Assembly: GCA_025716815.1 (NCBI GenBank)
Contig: JAIXMN010000018.1
Location: 372,001 to 436,000 of the forward strand
DNA: 64,000 nucleotides
DNA from: Dichotomocladium elegans
Taxonomy: Eukaryota; Mucoromycota; Mucoromycetes; Mucorales; Lichtheimiaceae
Direction: 5' to 3'
Shown: positions 12,954-24,414 of the stretch, one piece after another
How positions within the stretch are numbered: position 1 is the stretch's first letter
How the letters are laid out: each line of letters opens with the position of its first letter
The notes under the pieces: model-generated
The model's database searches: none
The model's input: the letters and a program-made list of their open reading frames with translations, nothing else
What the model was told of the DNA's origin: nothing
Program-made: the position numbers and the translations under genes

Positions 12954-13399
12954 ATGAGTGGAAACAGCAGCCAAACGCTTGTTGACCACTCTACCGACAA
13001 TGGCATCACCAAAGCCTCTGCCAACGCGAATATCGAGAAAGTCGACCTCGCCTCTAGACGCCCTGATAGGTACTACACCCCTCAGCCTGCAGGTCTGATC
13101 GCACCGGTTGCCCATCAAGGTACAACCCACACGAACGTACAGAACACACAAAAACGTTGCGAAATCCCAAAGTAGCTCAAAAGAATGGAATAAAAAATAC
13201 ACGTTTTAGAGTACCAGCGTACCCCTCTTCCAGAGTCAGTCACTGTCCATGAAGTCAGCTCAACACACAAGGACTCTTGTCTTGTGGGATGGTACGTAGG
13301 TTCTTTTGCGCAAGTCGAAAACCATTCGCATCGCTTAAAGCTCACTGTGCAACTCTGTAGTTTACTTGCATGTTTTATCTGCTGTTTAGTAAAGGATGA
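12954..13399 (+). CDS. Small spliced ORF of unknown function (85 residues)
   Basis: Not recognised. Three exons (12954-13119, 13210-13291, 13390-13399) join in phase across two GT-AG introns to give 85 residues. The protein starts MSGNSSQTLVDHSTDNG, is polar and Pro-rich in the middle (RRPDRYYTPQPAGLIAP) and ends with a short Cys-containing tail (SCLVGCKG). There is no signal peptide or membrane segment. A pyrimidine-rich leader directly precedes the ATG. Evidence for a real gene is the phase-correct splicing and the frame shared by the two larger exons. The final exon is only ten bases, so the 3' end is the weakest part. Confidence 0.42.
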
Positions 13400-14169
13400 G
13401 CCGAGGAGCTAACTTTTAATCATTATGCATACTGATCTACAGTGGTCCTTCATTGAGATGATTCGTACATGCAGAGTCGCTTGTCATAGCTCTCTATCCA
13501 AAAGGACAGAAATCCAGGATAGAAAAAACATAAAGATCATGACAGAGAAAATACGAGAACATCCCATTTCTTATTGCCAAAAAAAATGGCATCATCCAAA
13601 AGAAGCTGTTCGCGAATCAAACACCCAAAAAAAAATATATTCTGGACACATCTTCCCTCGATCGGAGATGATATGCGATGCAGCGGCAGCATGGATATCC
13701 ATGGTGATAAAGTCCTGTAAAGAGGGCTGGGAGGAATTGCTGACGATTGCCGGCAGGTCTAGTTGTCTTTCTATATTCCGATCGTTCTCAGCTTTATTAT
13801 GTATCCAGGAGATTATGGAGAAGAATAAGACATCGGCGGTAAAAGTGCTACGATTGGGATTTTATCATTATTATTGAAACACATTCTACTGTACGTACGT
13901 ACATGGCAGCATCTATCCCGTGATGAGTAGCAACAAGCGTCATTGGGAAAATGTGTGTAATCATCTGTGTTGTCACTCCAAAAAGACGCATTACTAGCAA
14001 GAAGGAGACAGCAGTTGCGGCAGGGAGCACGATCATGGTTTCTTGTACCTGGTACATACGCTTGAACGGCTAATGAAGCATACACTATTTTCCAAAACAC
14101 CCCTGCCAGCACTTGAGGGCTCAGGATCACAAAAATAAAATCGCCTTTTGCCCAGAATACGCATGGCGG
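13400..14169. other. Stretch without a recognised gene
   Basis: Short frames on both strands, none with domain features. It may include decayed upstream parts of the transposase relic that follows. Confidence 0.35.
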
Positions 14170-14960
14170 CCAAAAAAAAAAACTTAACGCGAGAGGGCAT
14201 TCGCGTATTCTCAATGAAGAACATAAGAACGTTATTTTAGAATGCATTGATAAGAATCCTAGAGCAGCCGATGGAGCAACTGCTCCAAAGCTTTGAGGGC
14301 TCAAAGTATCTAAAATGATCCTCCATCGATCGATGAAAAAAACAAATACAACCTGTCATTGAAACTGGCTCGGTTTTCAGCCTGTAGACAGGAATAGTGC
14401 TGCGAAGATCCAAGAGCGCTTTGACTGAGCGCGCAGATGGGAAACAGGACCGACATCGACTTTAGAAAAAGCTGCGTTTTCCTAGATGAGTCTGGATTCC
14501 ATAGTAATAAGAAACACAGCATGACTTGTTCCAAGGAAGGGACTCCTGCAGTGATCACAATACCAAAGACAACCACAATCTTGGGAGCAATCTCAACACC
14601 AGGCATCGTTCAATGTAGCTTGAAACTCCCACGGCCACCAATCAAGAATAGTCAATCTGAAGTTATGAGCAAAGGAACAGTAACTGGACATTTATCGCAG
14701 ATTCCTTAAGGCTACGATGAATGAGATGGACAAGTATGAACATATAAAGAGCCATTATTTGTTAATGGATAGTGCATCTATCCATAAGGCTGCGGATGTC
14801 GCTAAATACATGGTGTCTCCGAGGATATCAATGTGCTCATCTTCCACTCTACTTGCCTGAACTCAATCCGATTGAGCAGTTTTGGTCGGTTGTCAAGAGC
14901 AAAGCAAAAGGCAATAGGTCACCCTTGCTTCATCCTTCAAACTCCTAATATTCCGGATCG
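14170..14960 (+). pseudogene. Broken IS630/Tc1-like (DDE_3) transposase
   Basis: Sequence around 14195-14270 reads RVLNEEHKNVILECIDKNPR, matching the helix-turn-helix linker of this transposase group. Several stops and frame changes follow. An open stretch from 14437 reads SCVFLDESGFHSNKKHSMT, containing the first catalytic Asp (FLDES), then TIPKTTTILGAIS. Further on come NEMDKYEHIKSHYLLMDSAS, with the second Asp, and finally frame-shifted remains of PELNPIEQFWSVVKSK near 14850-14905 with the last acidic residue. Multiple stops and frameshifts rule out function. Related relics occur at 26.7-27.9, 39.6-40.8 and 53.0-54.2 kb. Confidence 0.82.
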
Positions 14961-15750
14961 TCTGTAGATAACGATATCAGGACCGTGGTCTGGCTGCACC
15001 CGTGCAGGTTCCCCACCATGGCTTCATCGAGGTGCTTTTGTCCTCGTCTGCTTCCTCCGTTACTTGTGCCGCTGATGTTGTCATTGGTCCGCCGTTGTCC
15101 CTCCTCGTTGTTTCCTCCCTGTTCCTCCATTGTTGCCGCAATGGCACGCCTAGCCACCTTTGGGGTAAGTCGAAGAGTAATATATTTTCTGTTGACTAAC
15201 GGGTATTATCCATGCAACATTGATAATCCCCTTGGTTACTCAATTAGATATCTCCATATTGAAATTGATTATCCTGAAATGTTTCTCTTTGGCTTTGCAA
15301 CAATCCGGTGTGGCCAAACTCCAGCAATGGAGCGTACTCCCCCCCTTCATCTGCTTGTCGGAGATAGGGAATATGCGTACATTGTTGTTTTTATGCTTTC
15401 ATCCACAGTGCGTGCTTCCGTGTAGGAACTGTCTTATTGTGCAGTCGCCTTATGAAGGCCCGGTGGTTTGGTTTGATGGTCAGTAGAGTTGAGTTGAATG
15501 GTCCTGACAACGAAAGAGAATTTGAAGGCGCACCACCCCCCCCATTCTTTCGACACGGCGGCGGAGTTTACAACAGGGTGACCGGGAGGGTTTGCTTGAG
15601 GGCAACAACAGAGAGGGCCCCCCCTTCTGGTTCACAGTCCATTCAACATAAACCTTTCAGGCATGTGAATTGAGTGGAGGGGAAAACAATGTTTTTCATG
15701 ATCGGCCACCGAATGCGCATCACTTATACGAGTCTCTTTAATCAGCAGCC
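14961..15750. other. Stretch without a recognised gene
   Basis: Open frames of up to about 146 codons occur but lack domain features and overlap one another on both strands. The 3' part is the presumed promoter of the mitochondrial coiled-coil gene. Confidence 0.35.
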
Positions 15751-16500
15751 ATGAACTCCTTGCTCCGCGTTGCCCCGCGCTTGTCCTCGAACACTGCTCT
15801 CGCTCGCCGATTCTACACGTCCGAGGCGACTGCTGCTCCCAAGAAGGTGGGCGCTGTTCGTGGCGGGTAAGCCATGTGAATCCATGTCGAAATAGAAAAA
15901 AAAAAGGGAAGAAAGTACCAGTTGTTTCATACCCATTTTGAATCGCTAGCTTTGTCGGTTTTCTTTTGGGTGTCACAGTTGCAGGCAGCGTTGGCTATTA
16001 CTATCTTCTTGAGGAATACAACAATGCTTCAGACTCGCTCTTGAGCTCGGTTCAGGAACTTCAATCATCCACAGAAAAGGTATGCATACATACAAAAAAA
16101 AAAAAATAGATCAAACGGGTCGATTCTGGTCACTGATCTTCGTTCGTGTGTGTTTGACTGTACGTTGACGTCTAAAGGTGCGCGAGTACGCACGCAAGAT
16201 TGAGGCTGTTGATAAGGATGTGACCAAGTTGAAGGAGTTGGCTGCTACCACCCAACAATTGAATGAGCTCAAGGCCGAATTCCGCAAACTCTACGTAAGA
16301 TAACCCTTCTTTTTTGGCTACTACCTGTTGCTGATATATGGGTTTATTTAGGATACGCTCAACATGGAGCATCTTGATCTTAAGACACACGTCTGGGGAT
16401 TAGGCAAGCAGATAATATTACTCATACTATCCGGGAAAACATCCACTAACCTCGCCATTTAGAACAAGACTTGAGCAAGGCCGTTCCATCCAAGCAGTAG
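15751..16500 (+). CDS. Mitochondrial inner-membrane coiled-coil protein, conserved type, function unknown
   Basis: Exons 15751-15866, 15950-16079, 16178-16294, 16352-16403 and 16463-16500 join in phase to 150 residues. The N-terminus (MNSLLRVAPRLSSN, then ARRFYTSE) is a typical mitochondrial presequence: basic, without acidic residues. One membrane segment follows (about residues 39-60, FVGFLLGVTVAGSVGYYYLL), then a long helical coiled coil (SVQELQSSTEKVREYARKIE and following) to the end. I recognise the general pattern of fungal inner-membrane proteins of about 150 residues but cannot assign a function. The last intron (16404-16462) has a GC donor (TTAG|GCAAGC) rather than GT. With it the frame closes on TAG at 16498, and without it the protein loses the Lys-rich tail. 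Confidence 0.85.
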
Positions 16501-17363
16501 TATAACAACCAAACCGCCTCATACTTAGAAAAAAAAAGAATTAAACATCATCATCCCCCAAGCATTCGAATTGATGTGAAGCCCCTGGACAAAGCGCATA
16601 TACCACGAAAACATGGTGGGCAGAATGGAACAACCAAGCCCGCAGTTCTTCATCATCCTTTCTCAACAAATGGGACATATATATGATGTATATCTTAAAT
16701 TCAGTACGATACACCTTCTTGCTTAGAGGGAATCATTTGAATCCTTGGCAGGTATCAAGTTGTTGGAAAGGGATGTCAAGTGCCACAGTAAGTAAAATGG
16801 ACCTAGCGCTTCCCAGGGTCATGAGTGCTCCGCATCCGTTCACGCCCCTCCTATGGCACACCGAGAACCTAGCGCAACCGATATCCACTTCCATAGCATC
16901 GCCCAAAAGTTTTAGGGGATTCGCCTGATCGTGTTTCAAGCAAGGCACGACAGGCTAATCTCTAGTATGCGCTGTAGCTTAGCTGGCGCCTCTGTGAATA
17001 AAATACGGGACGTTCACAGCGGTTTCCCATTCGGGAATGCCGGGATAAGTTGCACCCCGCTTTTTTCTTGTTCTTTTTCTGGAGAGGGTGAAGAGGTTTC
17101 TGATCTGTTGCCCCGCTCTCGTGAAGCATAAAGTTGGTGTCTCTAATTGCTAGATTCAGATATCACCAATTGGGGACCTTGATATTGATCGATTTTGCAG
17201 AGACGCCCAGCTGACCGGCCCAAATATCGAGAAACCGCGAGTTTCTTGTAGTCAATATGTATCAGATGGGAGCGGGAGGCACCACACTTTTTGTTTTTTT
17301 GTTGTTTGTATTTTGTAACCTTTCTCCACTTGCCATATATTTTTTTTTTAAAAAAAAAAAGAA
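16501..17363. other. Intergenic region
   Basis: No recognised gene. A T-run/A-run (about 17340-17361) lies immediately upstream of the next ATG. Confidence 0.4.
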
Positions 17364-18482
17364 ATGCTATTCTCACGTGCGCCATCAGCACCTCCAGATG
17401 ACGATGATGCTCAGGCAGGATGCAAGCTCATGGACTCATTTGCGATATTCATACAACTATGCCTTGCAGCAGCAGCATTTTCAACACTGATAATCAAGCG
17501 ACAGCGTGAAAGCCCTCAGCGGCCATTGCGCATTTGGTACAGCCTCTTTTGTGAATGCATCCATATCAGCAGTATCTCAGATGACATGGGGCAATTGGGT
17601 TGTTTAGGGCTTTCGATGTGAGCAAACAACTCGTGGGTGGCATTGTCATTCACTCGCTGAATGTTGTTGCGTCGTATTTTTCGGGTGACAACTTGGAAGG
17701 ACAGCAGTCCAACCCCTGTGTGTGGTAAGAGCAATATAGAAAGAGTTGTGGCGGTGGGAGGATCAGCCGTTGAAGAGAGAGTCTATAAGAGAGGAGAGAT
17801 GACTCATGCCTGAAGGTCGGACTCGATTCCATGAAGGTACTTCCTGAATATCCTTGTCGACACAACGCTCGGCGTTGGGATTCTATGGGCCATTCTGAAG
17901 GGGTTCCAGCATCTCTTCATTGAAAGAATGCATCTAACTGGTCTTCAAAGTGGCGTCTACGGTGATCCTCCCCTTCAAAAACAGATGAAACGCTGGCTAA
18001 AGCAACTCGGGGTCTATATCAGTGGACTCATCATCATGAAACTCATTGTTGTCCTTCTTTTCCATTTGTGCCCGTGGCTCTCGGACGTCGGTCGATGGGT
18101 GCTACGGTGGACGATGGGAAACTACAAACTCCAGGTCGTTTTTGTGATGCTCATGTGAGTTTGTCCACTTCACATCTTACGCACCTCTTTGCTAATCAAT
18201 GCATCGACCAAAAAAAAAAAAAGCTTTCCGTTAGTGATGAACATTATCCAGTTTTGGGTGGTGGACACTATTGTCAAACACAAGACGGCGGAGACCATCC
18301 GCTTGGCGCCTGAAGTAGACGAAGAGGAGACACTGATTACGGAAGACTATGACGATGAAGACCAACGAAACCTTATACCCGGATCCCCCAAAGACTCATC
18401 ACTTGCTCCTCAATCATCCGAACATAGTGTGTACGAGCTCGTCCCCAGCAGCGCACCCATCAACTCCGCATCACGTTCATAG
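17364..18482 (+). CDS. STIMATE/TMEM110-family multipass membrane protein
   Basis: Exons 17364-17536, 17608-17724, 17837-18154 and 18224-18482 join in phase to 288 residues. In animals the family sits at ER-plasma membrane junctions and promotes store-operated calcium entry through STIM. Fungal members are described as vacuolar or ER membrane proteins of unclear role. The signature runs from AFDVSKQLVGGIVIHSLNVV to NPCVWYFLNILVDTTLGVGI. Hydrophobic segments lie near residues 22-42, 62-80, 97-120, 158-180 and 200-215. The C-terminus is a cytosolic acidic tail (EVDEEETLITEDYDDEDQ). The ATG at 17364 follows an A-rich tract and begins a frame with an early membrane helix. There are no defects in the frame. 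The role in this fungus is not shown by the sequence. Confidence 0.88.
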
Positions 18483-18586
18483 TCCCCGATCATTCCCAAC
18501 CATCCATGCATGAAAAAAAGAGATACTCTTCTTCTGGCTTTTTTTGTATATTTCTAGACATGTCGAAAAGAGAAAGATGGTATATT

Positions 18587-20046
18587 TTATATAAGCACAT
18601 AGACCGAAAATGCCATTGCCATGAGAGCAACCCATGCTGTGGATGCAACGCGCAGAGCCGCCGAGAACTCATTTTCTAGCAAATCCTCTTGCCTGTCTTC
18701 CACCGAGAGCCCCCGTTCATCCTCGTCTGCGCTTTGGAGGATAGGAAAAGGGGATTGTCCTTGATGGTAGCCGGACGTGTTGAAGGAGAATCGGTCATGC
18801 ACATATTCAAGAGAGGCTGCGCCTAAATCAAGGATGAGATACATAACAGGTTGGCGTGCACAAGAGAGCATAATATAACATTTACTTTGTTTGTAAGGAT
18901 TCGGGTCATTCAAGCAGCCGTCCATGCGTACTGCGACATAGCCCTCCTCGTCAATGGCTTTGATCACGCCTGCTGTTCCATTCACTGAGGCGCTACCGGG
19001 AATATCGGACTGGATCGAAATGAATGAGCCCTTGGCATCATAAGTGTCCTTTTGGCGTCTGAATGTGCTTCGAAACACCTCCTGGACTTGCTCTCCTGAT
19101 GTGTGGGTATAGTCTAGACTATCAAGATTATAACTGACGAGGATAAAGCCCAAGTCCCGAAGGAGCTGCTCCGTCCGGGTGTCCGCTGTAGTCGAGTAGG
19201 GCAGACGGACATATTTCGGCGCGACTTGAACAAGACGCTCGATCATCTGGGCGTTCTTGATGATATCCTGCCGTAGTATCGAGTCATCCGACACGGGTGA
19301 GTTAGTCTCCTCAGCAGAAATAGGCGCACGGTATGCCATTCCAATCAGATGCCCGGCGTTATACATGTTTTGCACGACCATTGCGTACCGTTGCTCGTAG
19401 AGCCTATGTAATCACATGGAGAAGGTCGGAATTACTGGGTATGTGTCGATGCGCACCCGCCCCCCTCTCCATCTTACCGGGTAGCGTTGATAAAGAAACT
19501 GGCTCGCACCTGAGCATGATTGAGCTGGCGTACAATGCGTGCTGTGACATCGCTCGGCCCTTCGTTCTGATAGGGTGTCAGTTTAATGGATGGAAAATAT
19601 TCCAAAATACGCAACCGATCAACTCACAAAGGTCAAAGCGACCTGTCCATGAGTAAGGCATCCTGTTACCGGCGGAACAGAGGATCGGTTAACACCTATA
19701 TATATATATATCAGTATCTGCTTGACCGTTGTTTCCTTCCATTCTCACTTGATCCAAGCGCGTAGAATGGGATAGACGACTCAGTCTCTTCTTTTTCTTC
19801 ATCCTCTATTTTGACGGTTTGCCCTTCCGAGCCCGCGACGCTCCCGTTATTCACCGCTTTTGTTTCCGACAGGGGCCGCGGCAAAAGCGCCCCTTCTTGT
19901 GGGCGGTAATCTCCCGTTTCTGCAGCGGCGATTGGTGTCAACACATCTTTGGCTCCAAGGACAAAAGCGGGAGAATAAAAAATAAGTAGCACTGTGCAGA
20001 AAAAGAGATTCATTAGCATCATGTCTTTACTTGGCGAGGTATGCAT
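18587..20046 (-). CDS. Polysaccharide (chitin) deacetylase-like protein with degenerate active site, probably GPI-anchored
   Basis: Exons on the minus strand are 20046-19749, 19695-19628, 19566-19478 and 19403-18587, joining in phase to 423 residues. A signal peptide (MLMNLFFCTVLLIFYSPAFV) and an acidic linker precede a NodB-like domain beginning GCLTHGQVALTF. The domain order is that of chitin deacetylases, but the key motifs have changed. TFDDGP reads TFNEGP, so both Asp positions (catalytic base and metal ligand) are altered. The H(S/T)xxHP zinc motif reads GHLIGMAYRAP, and the RxPY motif reads RLPYSTTADT. The C-terminus ends with a hydrophobic stretch (VASTAWVALMAMAFSVYVLI) typical of a GPI signal. 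Splicing and frame are intact, so it is probably expressed. I infer a wall-bound, non-catalytic or altered-activity protein. Neighbouring genes do not point to a pathway. Confidence 0.88.
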
Positions 20047-20258
20047 CGATAGTATTTACATGAGGCGATTACACAACGATGGTAAAAAAGCATTGGGCTA
20101 TTGATAATGTTTTTCCATCATGTTTGAACAAAAAAAAGGAGAAGAGAGTCCATTTTTATGAGAGAACGATGACACAGGTGAGGCAAGAATACTAGGCATC
20201 ATCGAAATGACGGCATATCGATTCAAAATATTCCCCGATTGTTTACTGTAACTCGGAT

Positions 20259-23200
20259 TTATTTCTCAAATATGTCATCAAGTTTAGCCAAGTGTGTCCC
20301 AGCATCCAGACGCGCTTGTCGATAGACAGGCGCCAAAAGTGGACCTGTTTCTGGTACAGGATTTAGAGCTTCCTTTGGTGGAGACATCGTCGTATCGTCA
20401 CCGCTATCTTCGGACTCAAGGAACGCCATGATGAGGGAGTCCAGTAATTCAGCCTGACCTCCCTGAAGTATCGATCCGTGTGTCTCGCTAAACCTTAGCC
20501 ATCGCTCGCGCATCTCATTGAATACAGGGTCGTTAGCAATTTTATCCGGGCCGATGATTGCCTGCGCAACGTGAGCAATGGTGATAGCCTCTTGCAGACC
20601 ACGCACGCAGTAGGCTGGATCGCTCGCCTTGCGATAAGCTGAACTTTCAAGAATCTACTGCAAACATTAAGCCTTCATCTTCTTTCAAAGCTCAACTTTA
20701 TAGACTTTACCTCCACGCAGGCTTTGCCGAAGACCGATGTAAGTCCTCCAAAGCCGATCGACATCAGCCGGGGGTGATCGTCTAATAGCAGGGTATCCAC
20801 AGCCAAATGCTGTTTCCATGATGCTTCCTCTTTCTTGGCTTCCAAGAACCACATGACGGCGTCGCTGTAGCGTTCTTCGGTAAAAGCAATGAGCCCATTC
20901 GTCACAGTTCTGGCAACATTGACAAGGTTATCGTACTCGAACCAAAGCGGAGCAAGTTCAGGGTCTCTTCGAGAACTAATTTCAGCAGATGCTACGTTCT
21001 AAAACGTCTGCGTTAGCCGCTCCACGTTGACTGAGAAAAACGTAGCACAATCATACATACATCCTTCTCCTCAACAACATAAACCGTATTGTAGAGATCA
21101 ATTGCTGATGTGCAGTCAATATTTCGAAGGAAGTTCGCAAAGCTGTGAATAAGTGAGCTTTTCAATACAGGCAGATCTACAGGATTTTTTTTCCGCCCGC
21201 AGCTTACTCTTGGATTAAACGGTAATCGTCTGCATCGTACTCCTTAACATGCGCTTCCACGGTATCGCCGCCACACCTCACACCTTCATCAATTCTTGAA
21301 TTATCCGCTACCTGAACTTCATTCGATCCTATGGTATCCAATGAATCTGCCTCATGAAAGGTGTCAGAGTCGTCGTCATCATCATCATCAGTCTGGAACG
21401 CATCGGCGATTCGGGCGTCATCGTCGCTACTATCTACGTTATTAACACCTCCGAAATATTTGATGTCTTTTTCAAATGAGGCGTTATCTTTATCGACAAA
21501 AGTCTATAAGCGATACCTCGTAAGTATTAGTGCAAACATCAATCCAATCAATAATACTTGCTCGTAGACCCGGCGGTACTGCAGCATCCAAATCATTATT
21601 TGAGAGCGTTTTGATCCCTCTATCAACATAGATCACAGCAAATGGTGATGTAGGCTCGTCAAACACCTCAGCTTCTGTCACAGGTGTAACAATGGCGTCA
21701 AAGAAACGAAACCATTGGCCTTCTGGAGTAGATCCACCGTCCTCCAGAAGATCATCCTCCTCAACGGGTACACTATCCGCAGGCAGATTGCCCTGCTCCA
21801 CCCAAATGTATGCCCAGTGGTGCCCAGGGCCATTCCCACCATCACTGTGTAGCAAGGCCCGGATATCATAGGGTCGTTTTTGCAAGTCCGGAGTGTCAAA
21901 GAGATATTTGAGGCTTTGCTGGCGGTACTCCTCAATCTCGTGAAGCTCTTTGCTAAAGATGTAAATTTGGATGCAACTAAGAACGCAAGTTTTGTGGCTT
22001 ACCCTCCAAACGATGTGTGATGTCTTCATCGACGCTAGATAACACGCTCTGCAATGATTCCAGTGTTGCCCCGTCGATGTCATCGAACGTATTGTGTCGA
22101 AAGTATTCCATCGTTTTCTTCAACAACTCACGCTTATCCATTGATGCCTTAGCATGGTGTCCCCGACTATCCAACCAATTTGACTTAATTATAGTTTAGT
22201 GCATTTGAATAGCCTTCAAAGCTCTGCTCACCAATCATGTACGTTGTTGAAGCTCAACTTCGATATTTCTGCCTTTGCCTCCCGGATCTCATAGCGCCAT
22301 TCATCGGCTTGCTCGTATCGCTTTAGTGCTTCATCTTTGTTTTCGTGGAGGTATCGATCCATATAGATTGTCTTATCGGCCTGATATTTGTTTACATTAA
22401 GCCTATTCGGGTCGTCATTTTTATCTGCGAGTGTCACAATCAATATCGGAGGGACCACTTCAAAAGTGGTAAGGCGACGTTTAACCTCGCTCGCAGTGCA
22501 CCCACTGCTTATACTGGAATCGTCGCCGATGGGAGTATCATGCTTTTTCCTGCCATTGTACACCCACGGGGTGAGACAGTCATGGAATGTTCTTGCGTTG
22601 GCATCGTATTTGAGTAGAAGATAATAAAGTTCATGGTAGTCGATTTCGTCTCCATAGTCATCCTGCGCCTTGAGCAAAAAGAGGCTGTGATAGCATGTTA
22701 AAATGATGAAATAAAACAATCAGTGACTGTGCTATACCTTTGCAAGTTTGTATCCGATGGCCATTCCCGGAACTGCTCTGCCGTCGAGAAACATCTGAAT
22801 AATAAGTCGAAGAAATCTATGTCAAAATTAGCCATAAGGATGCGAAAAATGCTATGTTTAAAAGCTAACAAACCATCTATTCCAAGGTCCGAAATGTCCC
22901 ACGGTCTTCGAGCATGATCTGCTGTATTTAATGCTCTCACAAATGTATGCACATCACCGTACTGCCTCTTAGTGTTTCGCAGAAAGCCAAAGATCTTCTG
23001 CAACTCGGACAAAGCTATATATAGACTTATGTCATTCGTTTGATCAACGCAAGGTACCCACACGCCCTCCGCCCTCCCACAAAATTACCTTGCACATTCT
23101 TCGGGAGTACTCTCATTTCGATCTGATGGCTACTGGTGCTACTGTTCATCCCATCGTCTTCCCATACACTATCAACATCCGATTCCTGGATGTCGTTGTG

Positions 23201-24414
23201 CGGCCCCACAATGCTTTCGGTCGTGTTTTCTGAATCAACCAATGGAATATTGGGTATCACTCGCTCTTCCCGTATAGCCGATATCCCAGACACCGGCTCG
23301 CCTTCGCCACACCAAAATCCTCGAGGTGACCCCCAATGAATTGGCAGTGGTTGGTACGTAAGAACTGCATATTGAAAGACCGAGATATGATACAACGCTT
23401 GAACAACTGCAGGCACATAAGCGGAGTCGTAGGGTGGAGGCCTCAATCCAACGCAACTGAGGAGAGAGAGAGAGAGCCCCGGGTTAGTATACACAAATCT
23501 CAGCACGTGTCACATATGAACCATACATTCCACTTTTGCGAGCTCGCTCAGAAGGGTTGTAAGGGTCATGCCACCATGTCAGCGAGTTTCTATCCAGAGC
23601 TTTACTTGTGGTATCTACGGCGGCAGTGCTACCAGCTGGTTGAGTCACCATATCAGTCTGTCTCTATAGCGCATTTATCAGGAAATGAAATAAGAAATAT
23701 ACACACCGAGAATGTACACTCCACATCTTCCCCTTCTCCCCCGTCTTATACCGTTGAAGATGATACTGGTACCACACTCCACAGTGCTGGATCATAGTCG
23801 ACAGTGGAATGATCTCTCTGTTTTCCATAATCCTTGACGAGTTCGACCGGTGCAGGTGGTGGTGAGGCATTTATGCTCTTGAGTTCGGGGGAGTCTATGA
23901 ATGAAAATCTGCATGAATGGTCGTTGCTATCCCGCCTGGTTGTATTGGCCCCCTCCCTCTCGCGCTATCCGCTTTATAACCTGTAACAGAGTTTGGCGTG
24001 TTTGTAGTCTCAGCAGATCCGAATGAGAGTGATTCCTGGTCCTTATCCCAAGTGCTTGATGACGAACGCTCCCCTGTTGGCACTGAAGTAGGCGATGTCG
24101 TCGCGCGTCCGCCAGCAGCATCAGTATCGCTCCCACTGTCGGTATCGGCATTCCCAGAAAATATATAATCAGCTGCTCGACCGACATCATAATTATACCG
24201 CTAAAAGTGATTCAAAATCAGTTGGGCTTGATCTAGTCGTTTCTCAGCTTGGCAGAAGAAAGTGCTTGGCTTACAGAAAGTGCTTTCACCGCCTGTTTGC
24301 GAGCAATTCCCTAGATAGCCGAGTAAGTAGGTGAGAAGCTGATTTGTTGATTGTGAAACACACCATTTCCTGCATTAATTGTATAGCCTCTTCAATTTCG
24401 GTGCGTGTAGACAT
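20259..24414 (-). CDS. UBA-USP protein (ubiquitin-specific protease fold, USP25/28-like) with the Cys box lost
   Basis: About fifteen exons on the minus strand from ATG at 24414 to stop at 20259, roughly 1100 residues. An N-terminal UBA domain (TEIEEAIQLMQEMGIARKQA to RYNYDVGRAADYIFSG) is spread over three exons. A Ser/Thr/Asp-rich linker and the motif LTWWHDPYNPSERARKSG follow. The USP domain begins VGLRPPPYDSAYVPAVVQAL (about 23395-23460) and continues through LQKIFGFLRNTKRQYGDVHT, ILIVTLADKNDDPNRLNVNK and the His box GPGHHWAYIWVEQGN with WFRFFDAIVTPV (21680-21850). Aligned to GNTCYxNSLLQALY, the catalytic Cys falls on Ala, while the His and Asp positions are kept. The C-terminal half is helical and unassigned. 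Two junctions are uncertain. One is an optional phase-neutral intron near 22815-22870. The other lies near 21490-21560, where the best protein match (FVDKDNASFEKDI) needs a join I could not make in phase. Confidence 0.85.

Noticed and set aside
14985..15425. 146-codon frame upstream of the mitochondrial gene
   Set aside because: Low-complexity Leu/Ser/Pro composition, overlapping frames on both strands and no family features.
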